12,849 bases of DNA from an uncultured Coriobacteriaceae bacterium. Its GTDB lineage: Bacteria > Actinomycetota > Coriobacteriia > Coriobacteriales > Eggerthellaceae. This document shows positions 1 to 7,340 of this stretch, in pieces (position 1 is the first letter of the stretch; the number at the start of each line of letters is the position of its first letter). The stretch covers positions 1 through 12,849 of the forward strand of contig URRZ01000062.1 of the NCBI GenBank assembly GCA_900550385.1. Direction: 5' to 3'. Both the position numbers and the translations under genes were made by a program. The notes beneath the pieces are model-generated. The model saw only the letters and a list, made by a program, of their open reading frames with translations, ran no database searches and was not told where the DNA came from.

Positions 1-1077
1 CGCGTCGCCGCGCAGTCGCAGGCTGCCGCGCGTCCGCAGGCCGCCCGCGGCCAGGCGGTGCAGCCGCGCGTGCGCCCGGCGTCGCGCGCCGCCGCCGAGG
101 CCCAGGCGTACCGCCGCACCGACGACGGGTCGGGGTACCGTCCCGTGCGGGCCGGCGGGACGGGGGGGAGGCCCCCGGCGGGAGGATCCCCGTCCGGCAA
201 GCCGGGCAAGCCCGCCAAGCGCGGCCCGTGGCGCGTGGTCTTCTGGATCGCGCTGGCGGTGCTGGTCGTGTCGCTGGGCATCCTGGGCGCGCTCGTCTTC
301 TCGTATTGGCAGGGGCAGAACGCCTACGACAAAATCGCCGACCAGGCATTCGAAGCGCCCGACGACGTCGAGGGCGCGTCTTTGGAGGACCTGCAGGTCG
401 ATTGGGACGCGCTGCGTGCCATCAATCCCGACGTGGTGGGCTGGATCTACATCCCCGGGACCGTGGTGAACTACCCCATCGTCCACACCGGCGACGACGA
501 GCGCTACCTCACCTACGACTTCAACGGCCAGCAGGGCTGGGGCGCCACCTTCGGCACCATCTTCCTGCAGGCCGCCAACGCCGCCGACTTCTCCGACGAC
601 AACAACATCGTCTACGGGCACAACCTGAACAACGGCTCGATGTTCGCCTGCTTCGCCGGGTTCGAGGATGCGGCGGAGTTCAACGCGCATCGGACGATCT
701 ACCTGCTGACGCCGCAGGGGAACTACAAGCTGCGCACGTTCTCGCTGGTGCACTGCTCCGCCGACGACCCGCTGGCGCAGACGGGCTTCGCGGATGCGCA
801 GGCGATGGAGGACTACGTGCAGGACAAGATCGACCGGAGCGTCGCGGCGCCCGAGGGGCAGCTGCCCGCCGCTTCGGAGATGGACCATACCTTCGCGTTC
901 GTCACCTGCGACAACCTGCCCAGCGACGGCCGTTACGTGCTGTTCTCCTACGTGGAGGAGACGACGGTCGCCGGCCAGGGCGCCGCCGAGGACGGCGCTT
1001 CCGCCCAAGACGGGGGCACGGAGGACGGGGCCGCCATGGCCGTGAGCGATGCATCGGAGGAGTTGGCTGCCGCATGA
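1..1077 (+). CDS. Class B sortase, 5' end outside window
   Basis: Membrane-anchored cysteine transpeptidase of the class B sortase family, which joins surface proteins or pilins to the cell wall or to each other. The frame is open to the left edge, so the start is probably missing; a GTG at 58 is the first start codon inside. Counting from that GTG, residues 1-57 are a basic Ala/Arg/Pro/Gln-rich cytoplasmic stretch, about 59-83 a single membrane helix, and about 110-300 the catalytic domain. The catalytic triad is visible: His188 in YGHNLNNGSMF, Cys284 in FVTCD and Arg292 in DGRYVLF. The HNxxNGSMF context is typical of class B. A 35-residue acidic Gly/Ala/Glu/Asp tail follows the domain, which is unusual. 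The stop overlaps the purF start (ATGA), implying translational coupling. The substrate is not in the window. Family call is firm; subclass fairly sure. Confidence 0.9.
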   Translation, partial: RVAAQSQAAARPQAARGQAVQPRVRPASRAAAEAQAYRRTDDGSGYRPVRAGGTGGRPPAGGSPSGKPGKPAKRGPWRVVFWIALAVLVVSLGILGALVFSYWQGQNAYDKIADQAFEAPDDVEGASLEDLQVDWDALRAINPDVVGWIYIPGTVVNYPIVHTGDDERYLTYDFNGQQGWGATFGTIFLQAANAADFSDDNNIVYGHNLNNGSMFACFAGFEDAAEFNAHRTIYLLTPQGNYKLRTFSLVHCSADDPLAQTGFADAQAMEDYVQDKIDRSVAAPEGQLPAASEMDHTFAFVTCDNLPSDGRYVLFSYVEETTVAGQGAAEDGASAQDGGTEDGAAMAVSDASEELAAA

Positions 1078-2558
1078 GCGATTCGGTATTTCCCGGGGAG
1101 AGGCCCGACCGCATGGAGGAGGAATGCGCCGTCTTCGGCGTGTTCGCCCCCGGAGAGGACGTGGCCCGCATGACCTGCTTCGGCCTGCAGGCGCTGCAGC
1201 ACCGAGGGCAGGAGAGCGCCGGCATCGCCGCCGGCGACGGCGAGACGATCATGGTGGCGAAGGACCTGGGCCTGGTCACGCAGGTGTTCGACGAGGCCAG
1301 CCTGTCCGCGCTGGAGGGGTTCGTGGCGGTGGGGCATGTGCGCTACTCCACCAGCGGCGGCGGCTCGTGGGAGGCGGCGCAGCCCCATATCTCGGCCATC
1401 GACGACGTGCTCATCGCGCTGGCGCACAACGGGACGCTGGTGAACACCAACGCCATCCGGGCGCGGCTCATCGAGGCGGGCGAGCATCTGCGCGCGGGGA
1501 CCGATTCCGAGGTCGCCGCCAAGCTCATCGGGCGCATCACGCGCCAGACCCACCACCTGCGCGACGGCATCCGCAACGTCATGGAGCAGCTGGAGGGCGC
1601 CTACGCCATGGTGCTGGCAAGCCCCAGCACGCTGTACGCCTTCCGCGACCCCAACGGCATTCGCCCGCTGGTCATCGGCGAGCTTCCGGACGGGCGTGGC
1701 TGGGTGGTGTCGTCGGAGACCTGCGGGCTGGACATCGTGGGCGCGCGCTACGTGCGCGACGTCGAGCCCGGCGAGATGGTGCGCTTCAGCGAGGACGGCG
1801 TGGAAAGCGAGCAGGCGGTGCCGCCGCGCCGCCGCGCCGCGTGCATCTTCGAGTACGTCTACTTCGCCCGCCCCGACTCGGTGATGGACGGGCGCAGCGT
1901 CTACCAGGCGCGCCGCGAGATGGGGCGCATCCTCGCGCGCGAGGCGCCGGCGGAGGCCGATCTGGTCCTGGGCGTTCCCGATTCGGGCGTGCCGGGGGCG
2001 CTGGGCTTCTCCGAGGCGAGCGGCATCCCGTATTCCGACGGCATCGTGAAGAACCGCTACGTGGGGCGCACGTTCATCGAGCCCACGCAGGCCATGCGCC
2101 AGCTGGGCATCCGCCTGAAGCTGAACCCGCTGCCCTCGGTGATACGCGGCAAGCGCTTGGTGGTGGTCGACGACAGCATCGTGCGCGGCAACACCTCCAA
2201 GAAGCTGGTGCAGATGCTGCGCGAGGCGGGTGCGGCGGAGGTGCACTTGCGCATCGAGTCGCCCGAGGTGAGGTGGCCGTGCTTCTACGGCATCGACACC
2301 GACACGCAGGACCAGCTGATCGCGGCGAACCTGACGCTCGAGCAGCAGCGCCGCTGGATCGGGGCCGATTCGCTGGCCTATATCTCGCTTGCGGGCCTGC
2401 ACGAGGCGGTGGCTGCCGACCATCCGGGGTTCTGCGACGCGTGCTTCTCCGGCGACTACGCGGTGGAGATACCCGCGGCCATGCGCTCGCGCAGCTTCCT
2501 GGCGGCGGGCGAGGTCTCCGAGAAGTGGCGCGCCGAGCTCGACGCCCTGCCGGAATGA
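1074..2558 (+). CDS. purF: Amidophosphoribosyltransferase (glutamine PRPP amidotransferase), Fe-S type
   Basis: Catalyses the first committed step of purine synthesis, transferring glutamine amide nitrogen to PRPP to give 5-phosphoribosylamine, in the cytoplasm. The product is 494 residues, usual for the family. The N-terminal class II glutaminase domain would begin at Cys18 (ECAVFGVF) after propeptide removal; QHRGQESAG lies at 42-50. The phosphoribosyltransferase domain carries the PRPP loop VVVDDSIVRGNT at 363-374. Four cysteines match the [4Fe-4S] ligands of the Bacillus-type enzyme: Cys257 (ACIFEYVYF), Cys403 (WPCFYGID), Cys454 and Cys457 (FCDACFSG). The cluster is oxygen-labile, which fits an anaerobe. 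The chosen ATG at 1074 overlaps the sortase stop and has GGAGGAG at 1056-1062, a somewhat long 11-nt spacing. An internal ATG at 1113 would leave a 4-residue propeptide and cannot be excluded. Confidence 0.97.
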   Translation: MSDSVFPGERPDRMEEECAVFGVFAPGEDVARMTCFGLQALQHRGQESAGIAAGDGETIMVAKDLGLVTQVFDEASLSALEGFVAVGHVRYSTSGGGSWEAAQPHISAIDDVLIALAHNGTLVNTNAIRARLIEAGEHLRAGTDSEVAAKLIGRITRQTHHLRDGIRNVMEQLEGAYAMVLASPSTLYAFRDPNGIRPLVIGELPDGRGWVVSSETCGLDIVGARYVRDVEPGEMVRFSEDGVESEQAVPPRRRAACIFEYVYFARPDSVMDGRSVYQARREMGRILAREAPAEADLVLGVPDSGVPGALGFSEASGIPYSDGIVKNRYVGRTFIEPTQAMRQLGIRLKLNPLPSVIRGKRLVVVDDSIVRGNTSKKLVQMLREAGAAEVHLRIESPEVRWPCFYGIDTDTQDQLIAANLTLEQQRRWIGADSLAYISLAGLHEAVAADHPGFCDACFSGDYAVEIPAAMRSRSFLAAGEVSEKWRAELDALPE

Positions 2559-2573
2559 GAGGAAGGGGCGCCG

Positions 2574-2610
2574 CCAATGTGGAAGAGGGACAGTCGCTTT
2601 TTCACATTGG
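2574..2610. repeat. Imperfect palindrome downstream of purF, member A of a dispersed-type element
   Basis: The arms are CCAATGTG (2574-2581) and CACATTGG (2603-2610), extended inward by GAA/TTC with one bulged G. The loop region contains GAGGGACAG and a run of five T. It begins 15 bases after the purF stop. The inner 29 bases (2577-2605) align without gaps to the reverse complement of the palindrome near 3933, with 21 of 29 identical by hand count. It is not a classic intrinsic terminator, because the T run lies inside the stem. It may be a REP-like mRNA end element. A separate perfect 14-bp palindrome, GGCGGGCGCCCGCC, lies at 2627-2640. Confidence 0.6.
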
Positions 2611-2661
2611 CCGGGGCGCGCGCTTTGGCGGGCGCCCGCCCTTTCGGCGCCGCCCGGCTCG

Positions 2662-2697
2662 CCCGGAGGCTCCGGGAAAACGTATAATGGACGCATG
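2662..2697 (+). promoter_or_regulatory. Putative purM promoter with operator-like dyad
   Basis: A perfect TATAAT sits at 2683-2688, rare in such G+C-rich DNA. No recognisable -35 box lies 16-18 bases upstream. That position instead holds a perfect dyad, CCCGGAG-G-CTCCGGG (2662-2676), which could bind an activator or repressor. The predicted start point, 7 bases beyond the hexamer, is about 2695, the A of an ATG in frame with purM. A purine-responsive regulator is possible but not shown by the sequence. Confidence 0.5.
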
Positions 2698-2727
2698 ACG
2701 AACAGCCCCTGCGGAAAGGACCTTCCC

Positions 2728-3777
2728 ATGGACAACCAGATCACCTACGCCGAAGCCGGCGTCAACATCGAAGAGGGCGCGGCGGCGGTCGACGCCATCA
2801 AGGACGCGGTGCACTCCACCTACCGCCCCGAGGTGATAGGCGACATCGGCGGGTTCGGCGGCCTGTTCAGCGCCGCCGCGTTCAAGGGCATGGAAGATCC
2901 CATCATGATCTCGGGCACCGACGGCGTGGGCACCAAGCTCAAGCTCGCCCAGCTTCTGGGCAAGCACGACACGGTGGGCATCGACCTGGTGGCCATGTGC
3001 GTGAACGACATCCTGGCGGCCGGCGCCGAGCCGCTGTTCTTCCTGGACTACATCGCCATCGGCAAGCTGCGTCGCGAGCATGTTGCCAACGTCGTCGGCG
3101 GCATCGCCGAGGGCTGCCGACAGGCAGGTTGCGCCCTCATCGGCGGCGAGATGGCCGAGCATCCCGGCGTGATGGACCCCGACGACTACGACCTGTCCGG
3201 CTTCACGGTGGGCGTGGTGGACCGCCCGAAGATGATCGGCCCCGAGGGCGTGCGCAAGGGCGACGTGCTGGTGGGCCTGAAGTCCAGCGGCTTCCACTCC
3301 AACGGCTATTCGCTGGTGCGCCGCGTGCTGGTTGAGGGCAGGACCGCCGAGGAGCTCGCCGCCCCCTGCGACAGGCTGGGCGGCCGCCCGCTCGGCGAGG
3401 CGCTGCTGGCCCCTACGCGCATCTACGTGAAGCCGGTCCTGGGCTGCCTGAACGCGCTGCCCGGCGCGGTGCACGCGCTCGCGCACATCACCGGCGGCGG
3501 CATCACCGAGAACCTGAACCGCGCGCTGCCCTCCACGCTGGATGCCGTGGTGGAGCCGGGCGCATGGGAGGTGCCCGCCGTCATCCAGCTGGGCTGCGAG
3601 GCCGCCGGGCTTTCCGACGAGGAGGCCCGCAAGACGTTCAACATGGGCCTGGGCATGATCCTTTTGGTGGACCCGGCGCAGGTGGATGCCGTCATCGACA
3701 ACCTGCGCGCTGCGGGCGAGGAGCCGGTCGTGGTGGGCGAGGTCGTCCCCGGAACCGGCGCGGTCCGGTACGCGTAA
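2728..3777 (+). CDS. purM: Phosphoribosylformylglycinamidine cyclo-ligase (AIR synthetase)
   Basis: ATP-dependent ring closure of FGAM to aminoimidazole ribotide, the fifth step of purine synthesis, cytoplasmic. The product is 349 residues, matching the family (about 345). Visible signatures, numbered from the chosen start: AGVNIEEG (10-17), the glycine-rich GDIGGFGGLF (38-47), the ATP/metal segment SGTDGVGTKLKLA (62-74), CVNDILAAGAEPLFFLDY (91-108) and GGEMAEHPGVM (139-149). The ATG at 2728 is chosen because GGAAAGGA (2713-2720) lies 7 bases upstream and because the protein then starts where family members do. An in-frame ATG at 2695 would add 11 residues (MTNSPCGKDLP) and coincides with the predicted transcription start, so a leaderless longer form is possible. 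It follows purF on the same strand with its own likely promoter, and an intrinsic terminator follows. Confidence 0.97.
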   Translation: MDNQITYAEAGVNIEEGAAAVDAIKDAVHSTYRPEVIGDIGGFGGLFSAAAFKGMEDPIMISGTDGVGTKLKLAQLLGKHDTVGIDLVAMCVNDILAAGAEPLFFLDYIAIGKLRREHVANVVGGIAEGCRQAGCALIGGEMAEHPGVMDPDDYDLSGFTVGVVDRPKMIGPEGVRKGDVLVGLKSSGFHSNGYSLVRRVLVEGRTAEELAAPCDRLGGRPLGEALLAPTRIYVKPVLGCLNALPGAVHALAHITGGGITENLNRALPSTLDAVVEPGAWEVPAVIQLGCEAAGLSDEEARKTFNMGLGMILLVDPAQVDAVIDNLRAAGEEPVVVGEVVPGTGAVRYA

Positions 3778-3830
3778 GGAGTCGCGAGGCGAGACCCGGG
3801 AGCTGGCGCGGGAGCCGGAAACCGGGAGCC

Positions 3831-3884
3831 AAGGGCGGGGAAGGGCGCGGTTCGCCGGCCCTTCCCCGCCCTTTCGTTTCGTTG
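3831..3884 (+). terminator. Intrinsic terminator after purM
   Basis: Perfect 16-bp inverted repeat: AAGGGCGGGGAAGGGC (3831-3846) and GCCCTTCCCCGCCCTT (3858-3873), with an 11-nt loop, followed by the T-rich TCGTTTCGTT. It lies 53 bases after the purM stop. The T tract is interrupted, but the stem is very stable. Three GGGAGC repeats at 3798, 3810 and 3824 precede it and have no clear role. Confidence 0.8.
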
Positions 3885-3910
3885 AAGGCGAGGGCGCGCT
3901 TCGCTCCATC

Positions 3911-3955
3911 CCGAGGAATGAGAAAAAACCTCCGTCCCTTTTTCTCATTCCTCGG
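3911..3955. repeat. Perfect 17-bp-arm palindrome between convergent genes, member B
   Basis: The arms CCGAGGAATGAGAAAAA (3911-3927) and its exact complement (3939-3955) flank an 11-nt loop. The right arm contains the last codons and the stop of the minus-strand regulator gene. In either direction of transcription it forms a long hairpin between the convergent purM and pucR-type genes, so it may end or protect the regulator mRNA. Its inner core, read on the minus strand, resembles the palindrome after purF: AAGGGAC and a T5-6 run at the same spacing. Confidence 0.65.
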
Positions 3956-5549
3956 GCAGGCCCAGCGACCTTTCCATCACGCGTTCAACGTAGAGGATGA
4001 TCTGGCAGGACAGGATCAGCTTCTGGCGCAGCCGCTCGTCGTCGAGGTCGAGGTTCAGCAGGCTGGTGATCTTGTTGATCTTGTTGACGATGGTGTTGCG
4101 GTGCATGTAGGTGGCGGCGGCCGTCTTCACCAGGTTCCTGTCGCAGGACAGGTAGTGGTACAGCACGTCGCGCAGGTTGCTGTTGTGCTTGGCGTCGTAG
4201 CGCGTGAGCTGGATGATGGACGAGTGGATCATGTACACCGGGTCGTCGCCCACACCGCTTCGCAGGTACTGCTTCATGCACATGTCCAGGATGCAGTAGA
4301 TGCTGTAGTCCTCGTAGAACACGATGCGGCTCTTCGAAGGCGTGTCGTGCAGGGCGTAGGCGAGCAGCGCGGTCTGGCGCGCCAGCGCGTAGAGCGTGGG
4401 GATGCCGGAGAGCTTCTGCTTGATCTTCTGGCTCACCGCCATTATCGCGTTGTGCTGGATCAGCATCCTCGAGAGGCGCTCGGTGTCAACGCTTTCGAAG
4501 TTGGGGCGGAACGAGCGCACCGGCTGGCTCAGCAGGATCACGATGTCGCGCTTGTAGACGGTGATGTTCTCGTGCGGGAACAGCTCGTGGAGCTTGAGCA
4601 GGATCTCGCGATAGGGCGGCCAGGTCTTCTGGTCGGGGAACACCACCACCGCCAGCGAGACGAACTGGTCGACGGGGTAGGGCAGGTCGTCGAACATGTT
4701 GCGGATCTCGACGGTGCTGCAAAGCGTGCGCTCCTCAAGCGCCTCGAAGCCGCGGCAGAACGCCTTCATGTTCGATTTGATGGAGTCCATGCTCTCGCTG
4801 GCCGTGTGCTCGGCGGCTTCCTCGGCGATGAGCCGGCAGAGGGTCTCGCGGTCCTTCGTCCCATCGACGTCCTCGACCATCAGGTAGCCGGTCGTCCCGT
4901 CGAGGTGGTGGATGCGGCGCCAGAAGAGCAGGGCTCCCTCTTCTTCGACGACGAGGTCGTCGCGATCCTCGGGGAACTCCGCGATGAGCCGCTGCGTGTA
5001 GACGCGCGCCGCCGACTCGATGTTGCTTCGGCGGGTCTTGCGCAGGACGCTTTCCTCGGAAAGCGAGCTGGCGAGGACCTTCCCGTCGTCGTCAACCATG
5101 ACGATGGGGCATTGCCCCAGCTCCCCGCCAAGCGAGACGACCGCCTGGAAGTCGCGCATGCCGCGCTCCTCGTGGAAGCGCCTGCCCCATCCCTCGGTTT
5201 CCTCCATGACGGCGGCAAGCGCGTTGTAGGCGTCCGCAGGAGGGCAGTCGAGCACGACCACGCCGTAGGGCGCCTCGGCTCCCTCGGCTGCAGCGGAACC
5301 CGCCTCGGCGGCGCCGATCGCCCCCGATGGGCTGCAGGAGATGAACAGGCTGCCCGGCTCCACCTCGGCCTGGTCGATGCACTCGGGCCATCCCTCGCAC
5401 AGGTAGATGCGGTCCGCCGTGTAGGCTTGCTTGGGCGTGACGAACTCGATGCGCGCGGGCAGCAACCCGCCCAGCCTGCCGCACGGCTCCAGGGATTCTC
5501 GCAGCACGATATCGCGGAACCTGCGGGGAAGGTACGAGACGTTGAACAT
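3945..5549 (-). CDS. PucR/CdaR-type transcriptional regulator
   Basis: A 534-residue DNA-binding protein with the C-terminal helix-turn-helix of the PucR/CdaR family, at about 457-522. Family members end in this way, with LVKTAAATYMHRNTIVNKIN at 473-492 as the recognition region. Residues 1-135 resemble the PucR N-terminal domain (LLPARIEFVTPK, GWPECIDQAEVEPGSLFISCS), here interrupted by an Ala/Gly/Glu-rich insertion around 76-94. Residues 135-230 look like a PAS/GAF-like sensor (PIVMVDDDGKVLASS). No membrane segment is seen. The start at 5549 has an excellent AAGGAGG (5557-5563) with 7-base spacing. It lies downstream of the MmgE/PrpD gene on the same strand, separated by a terminator, so it is probably its own transcription unit. 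By position it is the likely regulator of the neighbouring carrier and GRE genes. Family call is firm; ligand unknown. Confidence 0.9.
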   Translation of the reverse strand: MFNVSYLPRRFRDIVLRESLEPCGRLGGLLPARIEFVTPKQAYTADRIYLCEGWPECIDQAEVEPGSLFISCSPSGAIGAAEAGSAAAEGAEAPYGVVVLDCPPADAYNALAAVMEETEGWGRRFHEERGMRDFQAVVSLGGELGQCPIVMVDDDGKVLASSLSEESVLRKTRRSNIESAARVYTQRLIAEFPEDRDDLVVEEEGALLFWRRIHHLDGTTGYLMVEDVDGTKDRETLCRLIAEEAAEHTASESMDSIKSNMKAFCRGFEALEERTLCSTVEIRNMFDDLPYPVDQFVSLAVVVFPDQKTWPPYREILLKLHELFPHENITVYKRDIVILLSQPVRSFRPNFESVDTERLSRMLIQHNAIMAVSQKIKQKLSGIPTLYALARQTALLAYALHDTPSKSRIVFYEDYSIYCILDMCMKQYLRSGVGDDPVYMIHSSIIQLTRYDAKHNSNLRDVLYHYLSCDRNLVKTAAATYMHRNTIVNKINKITSLLNLDLDDERLRQKLILSCQIILYVERVMERSLGLPEE

Positions 5550-5716
5550 GCGGCAACCTCCTTACCGGGCGGCCCTTCGGCCCTTTGCGATGCGATATCG
5601 GGAACCTCGGCGCGCGGCGATGCGCGCCGCCATGCGAAACGGTATTCCGAACAAGCGCGTTTTGCAAACGATTGTAGCGGCGGATGGCGCCGCGCCGGGC
5701 CTTGCCGGGATGCGGT

Positions 5717-5753
5717 TTGAGAAAAAATGGATGATCCGCACAACTATTCTCAA
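5717..5753 (-). promoter_or_regulatory. Dyad in the regulator's upstream region
   Basis: TTGAGAA (5717-5723) and TTCTCAA (5747-5753) form a 7-bp dyad with a 23-bp spacer in an A+T-rich island about 170-200 bases upstream of the regulator start. On the minus strand TTGAGA could serve as a -35 box, but the hexamer 17 bases on, CCATTT, is a poor -10. It may be an operator or an autoregulatory site. The rest of 5564-5716 shows no clear element. Confidence 0.3.
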
Positions 5754-5756
5754 CTA

Positions 5757-5806
5757 AAATATATAAGACGAAGGCAGGCGGGACCGTCCCGGCACCCGCC
5801 TGCCTT
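5757..5806 (-). terminator. Intrinsic terminator after the MmgE/PrpD gene
   Basis: Perfect 12-bp arms: AAGGCAGGCGGG (5771-5782) and CCCGCCTGCCTT (5795-5806) with a 12-nt loop. Read on the minus strand the stem is followed by CGTCTTATATATTTT, a T-rich tail. It begins 31 bases after the stop at 5837 and separates this unit from the regulator gene. Confidence 0.8.
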
Positions 5807-5836
5807 CCCGTGCCGCGTCGCCGCGGCGGATGCCCG

Positions 5837-7213
5837 CTACAGCAGCGCAGTGAGCTCGCACACGTCCGGGCACTCCTCCAGATGGTTGATGGCCTGCAGG
5901 ATCTGCTCGATGCGCTCGTCGGAGTAGCGCTTGACCGACAGGCGCGCGCAGTCCATGAACTTGTCGTGCATCTGCTGGTCGCTCATGGGGTTCTCGTTGC
6001 AGCCGAGCGGGTGCTCCAGATGCAGCGAGAAGGTGCCCTTGGCGCTTTTCACCACGATGTCGGTGAGCTTGTTCTGAGCCTTGGTCCACTGCTCGTTGAT
6101 GTGCACGCGCACCTTGTCGGCGAGCGCCAGCACCTCGGCGTCGTTCAGGCGCTCGTCGGAGAAGCTGCCCAGGCCCACCTCGCCGTGCTTCAGCACGGTG
6201 CCCGCGAGGAAGGGGAGGCTGAACTTGGCGACGCTGGCGGACTGCGGGCGGTACTTGGCGTCGTGCGGCTCGATGGTCATGCGGCCGACTTCCTGCAGGG
6301 TCACGTCGATCGACTCGATGTCCTCGGGGCGCAGGCCCTCCTCCTCGCGCAGCTTCAGCAGGCCCTCGATGGTGGTGTGGGTCGCGCGGCACGCCGGCCA
6401 CGGCTTGAAGCTGATGAACTCGCCCTCGAAGCGCTCGCCCAGCCCGTCGGTCACGTGCTCGGGCGTCCAATCGTCATGCGCGAAGGCGTGGTAGTAGCCC
6501 AGCTTGCCCTCCAGCGGCTCGTCGAAGCGCGCGTGGATGCCGCGCTGCGCCAGAAGCGCGCTCTGCACGGCCCCTTGGGCGGCGAAGCCGTCGCGCAGGG
6601 TGCGCACGCACGAGCCCTTGCTGCGGGCCGACTCGCCGCTGCACACCACCTGGCACATCGCCATGGACAGCGCGTCGCGCAGCTGCCCGGCGTCGAGCCC
6701 CAGCAGCTTGCCGCAGGCGAGCGTGGCCGCCATGCCGCCGTGGACCGGGGGCATGTTCCAGCCGAACTTGAGCAGGTCCTGGTTGGGGCCCAGGTCGAAG
6801 CGGCAGCACAGGTCGCTGCCGATGGCCAGCGCCGCCAGGAAGCTCTTGCCGTCGACGCCGCCGATGTGCTCGGCCAGCGCCAGCAGGGCGGGGGTGGATT
6901 GCGAGTTGGGGTGGACGGTGGCGACTTCGTGGGAATCCTCGTAGTCCAGCGCGTGCGCCAAGGCGCCGTTGGCCAGCGCCGCGTCGCGCGGGTCCACCTT
7001 GGCGTCGCTGGCGAGCAGGGTGCAGGAGCCTTGGGAGCCCTCGGCGTAGGCTGCCGCCTGCTGCGCCGCCTCGTCGATGGAAGTGGCGGCCATCATGACG
7101 GAAAGCAGGTCGGCCAACGACTGCTTCTGGACCTCGATGGCGTGGGCGGGGATGGAATCGTAGCCGGTCGCGAGGACGTGCTCGATCAGGGTGTCGGTTA
7201 CGGGTGCGGTCAT
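5837..7213 (-). CDS. MmgE/PrpD family protein (2-methylcitrate dehydratase / cis-aconitate decarboxylase superfamily)
   Basis: A 458-residue cytoplasmic enzyme of the MmgE/PrpD family. Characterised members dehydrate 2-methylcitrate, decarboxylate cis-aconitate or epimerise iminodisuccinate, all acting on small polycarboxylates. Family landmarks: NGALAHALDYEDSH (82-95), HPNSQSTPALLALAE (101-115), the helical domain segment GGMAATLACGKLLGLD (159-174) and KPWPACRATHTTIEGLLKL (270-288). The segment GWNMPP (151-156) has Asn153 where I expect the family's Gly-Phe/Trp-His histidine. VRTLRDG (203-209) has Arg where a Lys-x-Leu-His is usual. Activity may therefore differ from the named enzymes. AAGGAGG at 7220-7226 with 6-base spacing fixes the start. 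It lies 127 bases downstream of the carrier gene, same strand, probably co-transcribed. Family sure, reaction unknown. Confidence 0.88.
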   Translation of the reverse strand: MTAPVTDTLIEHVLATGYDSIPAHAIEVQKQSLADLLSVMMAATSIDEAAQQAAAYAEGSQGSCTLLASDAKVDPRDAALANGALAHALDYEDSHEVATVHPNSQSTPALLALAEHIGGVDGKSFLAALAIGSDLCCRFDLGPNQDLLKFGWNMPPVHGGMAATLACGKLLGLDAGQLRDALSMAMCQVVCSGESARSKGSCVRTLRDGFAAQGAVQSALLAQRGIHARFDEPLEGKLGYYHAFAHDDWTPEHVTDGLGERFEGEFISFKPWPACRATHTTIEGLLKLREEEGLRPEDIESIDVTLQEVGRMTIEPHDAKYRPQSASVAKFSLPFLAGTVLKHGEVGLGSFSDERLNDAEVLALADKVRVHINEQWTKAQNKLTDIVVKSAKGTFSLHLEHPLGCNENPMSDQQMHDKFMDCARLSVKRYSDERIEQILQAINHLEECPDVCELTALL

Positions 7214-7252
7214 GGGATGCCTCCTTGGAGTGGTCGTTCCCCTCTATGGAAA

Positions 7253-7323
7253 CGCCCGCCCCGAAGCGAGTCCGGGGCGGGCGCGTCGTGCTAGCCCGCG
7301 AGCGCTGTAGGCCTATGCGCTAG
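7253..7323 (-). terminator. Hairpins in the carrier to MmgE/PrpD spacer (attenuator or weak terminator)
   Basis: Perfect 11-bp arms, CGCCCGCCCCG (7253-7263) and CGGGGCGGGCG (7273-7283), with a 9-nt loop. On the minus strand the stem is followed only by TTTCC, so termination would be partial. Upstream on that strand, next to the carrier stop, is a second dyad: AGCGC (7301-7305), the palindrome TAGGCCTA (7308-7315) and GCGCT (7317-7321). Together they could lower expression of the MmgE/PrpD gene relative to the carrier. Confidence 0.5.
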
Positions 7324-7340
7324 CAGCTGATCGAAGCGGC

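Noticed and set aside
948..2744. A 598-codon open frame on the minus strand opposite purF
   Set aside because: It is a G+C-driven shadow of purF. The translation is Ala/Arg/His/Gly-rich without a recognisable domain, and purF is certain.
3798..3829. Three GGGAGC repeats as a tandem or CRISPR-like array
   Set aside because: The units are only 6 bp, unevenly spaced (12 and 14 bp), in G+C-rich DNA; there are no spacers of array size.
3564..5720. A 718-codon plus-strand frame opposite the PucR-type gene
   Set aside because: It would run through the purM end and terminator, and its composition is that of a codon shadow. The minus-strand gene has a clear HTH and ribosome binding site.
5771..5806. 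GGGAC/GTCCC in the terminator loop as a third copy of the dispersed palindrome
   Set aside because: Only the short palindromic core is shared. The flanking stem and the T run do not match, so chance is likely.
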